Origin: Anas platyrhynchos
Lineage: Eukaryota > Chordata > Aves > Anseriformes > Anatidae
DNA length: 64,000 bases
NCBI RefSeq assembly: GCF_047663525.1
Contig: NC_092605.1
Span: forward strand, 186,001 to 250,000
Direction of reading: 5' to 3'
Shown: piece by piece, positions 63,998-64,000 of the stretch
How positions within the stretch are numbered: position 1 is the first letter of the stretch
Layout of the letters: each line of letters starts with the position of its first letter
Translations under genes and position numbers: made by a program
Notes under the pieces: generated by a model
What the model was told of the DNA's origin: nothing
Seen by the model: the letters and a program-made list of their open reading frames with translations, nothing else
Database searches by the model: none

Positions 63998-64000
63998 CTA

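Overview
The window is vertebrate nuclear DNA and almost certainly avian. Its proteins read as close orthologues of chicken fatty acid synthase, DUS1L and GPS1/CSN1. The genes are split into many short GT-AG exons, and the interspersed repeats are nearly all CR1 LINE fragments, the dominant repeat of birds. Species cannot be fixed by eye. FASN reconstructs to 2513 residues, whereas chicken FASN is 2512 as I recall it, and there are scattered substitutions, so this looks like another bird rather than chicken itself.

Layout. (1) 1-36551: all of coding FASN on the + strand, in 42 coding exons. An in-frame TAG sits just upstream of the ATG. The promoter and non-coding first exon lie to the left of the window. 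Every catalytic residue I checked in KS, MAT, DH, KR, ACP and TE is present, and the ER nucleotide-binding loop is intact. (2) 36552 to about 39.6 kb: FASN 3' UTR and flank with several AATAAA hexamers and an ancient MIR/CORE-SINE-like relic. (3) About 40.93-41.9 kb: a CpG island that is the DUS1L promoter and first exon. (4) 41523-53445: DUS1L on the + strand, 13 coding exons, 485 residues, with CR1 copies in several introns. (5) 53.6-60.8 kb: no recognisable gene; A/C-rich on the + strand, which fits long transcription from the opposite strand. (6) 60832 to the right edge: the last six coding exons (209 residues) of GPS1/CSN1 on the - strand, running out of the window at an exon boundary.

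The order FASN-DUS1L-GPS1, with DUS1L and GPS1 convergent, matches the human 17q25.3 block as I remember it. The spacer between DUS1L and GPS1 is much longer here than in human. The three genes do not form one pathway: FASN makes palmitate in the cytosol, DUS1L reduces uridine to dihydrouridine in tRNA, and GPS1 is a scaffold subunit of the COP9 signalosome.

I found no new biological system. The points worth a second look are structural: rearranged CR1 copies, an ancient SINE beside or inside the FASN 3' UTR, an upstream ORF and a perfect GC hairpin in the DUS1L CpG island, a 16-G run, and the gene-free convergent spacer.
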